This document shows, piece after piece, positions 58,390-64,000 of a stretch of DNA of 64,000 nucleotides. Source of the stretch: Rutidosis leptorrhynchoides (lineage: Eukaryota > Streptophyta > Magnoliopsida > Asterales > Asteraceae); the NCBI RefSeq assembly GCF_046630445.1, contig NC_092336.1:301852501-301916500 (forward strand), read 5' to 3'. The first letter of the stretch is position 1. Every line of letters starts with the position of its first letter. Both the position numbers and the translations under genes were made by a program. A model generated the notes under the pieces. That model had not been told where the DNA came from. It saw nothing but the letters and a program-made list of their open reading frames with translations, and searched no databases.

Positions 58390-58900
58390 AATTTTGTTAA
58401 GAATTCACGCTAACAAAATCCTAGCTAACTGTTCCTAGCTAACTGTTAATTCCTTATTACATTTTTATTTATCGCAATTTAATTATCGCAATTTACATTC
58501 TCGCAATTTTATTTATCGTCATTTAATTTCTGTTATTTACTTTACGCACTTTATTTATTGTCATTTAATTTATGTTATTTATTTTTACACACTTTAAATA
58601 TCGGGACACGTATACAAGGTTTTGACATATCATATCGACGCATATATATATATATTATTTGGAATCACCAAAGACACTCTATATGCGGTAATGTCCGAGT
58701 TAATTATACAGGATTGAGGATTGATTCTATAATAATATATATATATACACTTTGAGTTGTGATCGAGTCTGGGACATATACACGGGTCACGATAGGTATT
58801 AATTAATTCGAATATTATAAACTATAAATGAATTATTGAATTAGTAACTGTGGACTTTGAACTATAGACTATCAACAGTGGACAATTAAAATAAATTAAA
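58390..58900. repeat. Insertion of about 0.5 kb shared by elements Y and Z
   Basis: This stretch (TTATCGCAATTTAATTATCG repeats, then CGTATACAAGGTTTTGACAT and CACGGGTCACGATAGG) matches the reverse of 48330-48860 in Z. A and II lack it at this point. It has no coding capacity and no clear terminal repeat. The flanks in Y carry TAGCTAACTGTT direct repeats. It may be an old solo LTR. Confidence 0.6.
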
Positions 58901-59587
58901 ATATTGATTATAACATATGAAACTAAATAATTCTTCAAGTTTGCCACTTGATTTCATCTCAAACCTCATTTGTATCTTGATGAATACAATCTGCGTTCAA
59001 ACCTTCCATGATTCTTGAAAACACCTCAAACGAGAGGATGGACCAACAGCACTTCATCTATGGAAGGAAAGATTTATGCATATAGTTATGCACCTGAAAG
59101 GCTCTCGGAAACTGGGTAAACGTTTAACGCGTAGCTGTGCTAATTCCTTTAGCGTTATTATTACCGAAAATAACTTTTCAATCTCTTTCCAAATTAGCCA
59201 ATTTTGTCACAGCTCCAGCAAGTCAACTTCGACTTTTCGTTCTAAACAACCTTATTATAACTTTGATATATATGCGTGCTCTTTTATTGTTACCAGGGAA
59301 CCTTTTATATTCCACCATATTACCAGCAGACGTACCAGCAACCTCGTTGCTCTTTGGCTTAAATATCCCCAATAAATCACTATATTTATTCATTGAGACC
59401 CTATCATATACTCATCCGCATCTGGTAACGAGAATTGCCATACCAATTACTGAGAATTGGCAATCTGTATATTGAATCTCGCAGTGTTTCTACATCAAAA
59501 GTTATATGTATACATATAACATTTATCTCTTAGAATTATGATCTCCCATTCTGAAATTCTGAAAAGCACTCTAGTCTACGAATCAGT

Positions 59588-59835
59588 TCTTTGAATTTTG
59601 AGAAAGCTGATAAAGCAGTGAAAACTGTTGATGACTTTAACAGTCAAAAGTATGATGATAAAGAATGGAGTGCTAGAAACGCTCAATAGAAAATTTAGTA
59701 CCGAAAAGCGGATTATGCGAAACTATGAAGGAGGTTGTGGACATAATCACAAATACTAAACCCGCCTTCAAAGAATCCAAATGATTCAGTATCTGCTGAA
59801 GTCATTAACGAATACCTTGCTCCTTACTCTAAACC
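59588..59835 (+). pseudogene. Captured poly(A)-binding-protein gene fragment (element Y)
   Basis: It reads SLNFEKADKAVKTVDDFNSQ, then KYDDKEWSARNAQ and a stop. This follows the end of RRM3 of plant PABP (NFENADDA..AVE..NG.KFDDKEW). In other frames it continues to SKNPNDSVSAEV and NEYLAPYSK, the linker and the start of RRM4. The continuous frame over the first 33 codons makes the identification firm. It occupies the same place as in A, II and Z. Confidence 0.78.
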
Positions 59836-60550
59836 CTTGCAAACAATATTCTACATCATCCTTTGATCTTAGATATTCTAAGATATTATCGTATCTTTCA
59901 ATATTAATATCCTCAATATTTTTGAAAATATCTTCAAAAATATTCTTGTCCGATATTATTTACCTCTCCACGTTATCTATATTATATCATAAAAGGAAAC
60001 TGTCTTAGTTTCTATATTCTGTAACCATCGAGTTTAAATTATGAATGATTTCCTAGAGAAGTGTTGGGAATTGAAGCATCAGTTAGTATAATATAATGAC
60101 GTCAGGCCAACGTGGTTATATTACAGTAAGTCATGCTGAATTTCTAATGGAACGTGATGATGGTTCACAGATCTTACCCTCATCATGTGCCATGATACAT
60201 AACTCTTTCATTCTACTTAACCTCTAAACATATCAAGAGATTATTTTCTTGATAGTTCTATCTTTACCGTGATTACAGCAATTTGCTAATTAATCATGAT
60301 ATTACATTTTCTTTCTGATTAGAAGATTTCCTTAAATTCCTTGAATTTCGGAAATCCACCATGACTACGTCAAAAGTTCAGACGAAACTTTTCACTCTTT
60401 TGTGATAGCTTCACTCGTACGCTTCACATGATCGAATCGTTTTATCTATATTAATCAATAATGATAAAACTCTAACTCATATTCGTCATGAAAACATTTT
60501 TTATTGTTAGCCATGACGACCTCACTCAAATTTCGGGACGAAATTTCTTT

Positions 60551-60563
60551 AACGGGTAGGTAC
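60551..60563 (+). promoter_or_regulatory. Polypurine tract of element Y
   Basis: AACGGGTAGGTAC directly precedes the LTR start TGTAGTGACCCGG and follows TTTCGGGACGAAATTTCTTT, conserved in Z. Confidence 0.88.
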
Positions 60564-62665
<2,102 letters not shown>

Positions 62666-63742
62666 TGAAAGGACCCGTTCATATACATTATAAACGATTC
62701 ATAATAGTTGATTACATCGCGAGGTATTTGACCTCTATATGATACATTTTACAAACATTGCATTCGTTTTTAAAAGACAAACTTTCTTTACAACGAAAGT
62801 TGACGGCATGCACACCATTTCATAATACATCCAACTATAATTGGCTTAATAATAATCTTGATGAACTCAATGACTCGAATGCAACGTCTTTCAAAATATG
62901 CCATGAATGACTCCAAGTAATATCCTTAAAATGAGCTAATGCACAGCGGAAGATTTCTTTAATACCTGAGAATAAACATGCTTTAAAGTGTCAACCAAAA
63001 GGTTGGTGAGTTCATAGGTTTATCATAACAATCATTTCAATATATTAATAGACCACAAGATTTCCGTTTATAAATATATGTACACCCGCAAGTGTATAAA
63101 AGTATTCTATAAGTTGTAGGCACCCGGTAACAAGCCTTAACGTTCATGTTTTACCCTCTGAAGTACACCAGATCAGGTGTGTTTAAAATAACCTCGAAGT
63201 ACTAAAGCATCCCATAGTCAGGATGGGGTTTGTTAGGCCCAATAGATCTATTTTTAGGATTCGCGCCTACCGTACATAGACAAGTAGTTTAATGTTACCA
63301 AGCTAAGGGTATATTTCTGGTTTAAACCCACGTAGAATTAGTTTTAGTACTTGTTCCTATTTCGTAAAACATTTATAAAAACAGCGCATGTATTCTCAGT
63401 CCCAAAAATATATATAAAAGGGAGCAAATGAAACTCACAATAATGTATTTCATAGTAAAAATACATATAACGTCATTTAATAAGTGCAAGGTTGGCCTCG
63501 GATTCACGAACGTATCAATATTGAGATTCAATATTGCAGGAAAGTACGTAGACGCAACGGAGATGATAAACACTAGATTGACCTCACGAGCATACCCATG
63601 AACCATACCCATCACCTCCATAGCTATAACCAATAATTTCCTTAGCTTCGACTCATTCAAAAAAAACTATTTTGAAATCACTCGGACAGCACTCCGTCGT
63701 AATATTTTATGTATACTAATAATATCTTGAAATAATACAGAG

Positions 63743-63815
<73 letters not shown>

Positions 63816-64000
63816 ATTGAGAGAGTTTAGAGAAATATATTTTCAAGTTTCTATGAAATAATGAAACCTATTGAATTCTATTTATAATAGATTTTTGAAT
63901 TATGAAAGTGAATTATTAAAGTATGAATTATTAAAGTGAATTATTAAAGTATGAATTATTAAAGTGAATTATTAAAGTATGAATTATTAAAGTGAATTTT
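62666..64000 (-). repeat. LTR W: minus-strand LTR of the same family, runs off the window
   Basis: On the plus strand it begins TGAAAGGACCC at 62666. The target TGTGT (62661-62665) precedes it; the uninterrupted sequence is at about 54478-54482. It follows the order of LTR Z for 800 bases. Further in (63500-63720) it resembles LTR A (reverse of 9520-9720: CAATATTGAATC, GGTCAATCTAGTGTTTATC), so it may be an A-type LTR. There is an (AT)n run at 63748-63812. The open frame at 63373-63660 is LTR sequence. Confidence 0.8.
63898..64000 (+). repeat. 28-bp tandem repeat at the right edge
   Basis: GAATTATTAAAGT alternates with ATGAATTATTAAAGT for at least three full 28-base units up to the end of the window. 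Confidence 0.9.

Noticed and set aside
59137..59475. 112-codon frame similar to 47861-48085 (minus), suggesting a conserved hydrophobic protein
   Set aside because: The similarity is at DNA level in the shared interior. In element A (about 14580-14720) the corresponding sequence does not hold the frame, so coding constraint is not supported.

Overview
This window is transposon-dense, AT-rich nuclear DNA from a flowering plant. The retroelement families, the tRNA-Met-type primer sites and the long (AT)n and (ATT)n tracts fit a large eudicot genome. Asteraceae is my best guess from sequence flavour, but nothing here proves it. I see no intact host gene, rRNA, true tRNA or CRISPR array. Almost every base can be assigned to layers of mobile DNA inserted into one another.

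Layout. (1) 1-3382 is the 3' part of a long Ty3-type LTR, followed by transposon gene debris and a CACTA-type terminus (3383-5108). (2) 5541-7832 is the 3' end of a minus-strand Ty1/copia-type element: a short LTR, a polypurine tract and an extra ORF downstream of pol, now broken. (3) 7833-16296 is non-autonomous Ty3 element A, inserted into that copia ORF. A further LTR (LTR B, 16297-18525) then cuts off A's 3' end. (4) 18526-42447 is a CACTA-like element made of a 142-bp tandem array. It is split by element I (20551-41458), a minus-strand Tekay/Del-like chromovirus with a recognisable but broken gag-pol. Element I's right LTR is itself split by young element II (30544-39323). A small hAT-type MITE (41616-42018) and tRNA-like inserts also sit in the array. 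(5) 43134-about 45015 is a Helitron fragment with an RPA-like zinc-finger exon and a SINE with a perfect target duplication. (6) 45016-53813 is minus-strand element Z, inserted in the 5' LTR of plus-strand element Y (53814-62665). A second minus-strand LTR, W (62666-64000), is inserted in Y's 3' LTR.

The main discovery is that elements A, II, Z and Y share one non-autonomous interior of about 3.6-4.5 kb. In order it holds a primer site, a conserved leader, a short gag-like ORF ending in a coiled coil, a conserved hairpin that resembles the 3' polypurine tract, a captured fragment of a host poly(A)-binding protein gene (end of RRM3 and linker), and a conserved 3' block. Element II carries this interior between LTRs unrelated to those of A, Y and Z. 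Z carries two diverged copies of the captured fragment. The LTRs of Z, Y and the copy at 1-3382 also carry a tRNA-like RNA polymerase III A-box/B-box module at the same place.

Only element I shows a full enzyme set, so elements of its kind elsewhere in the genome may supply protein to the non-autonomous ones; that is inference. Two reading frames are uninterrupted: the proline-rich ORF upstream of gag in element I and a PB1-like ORF beside the first CACTA end.
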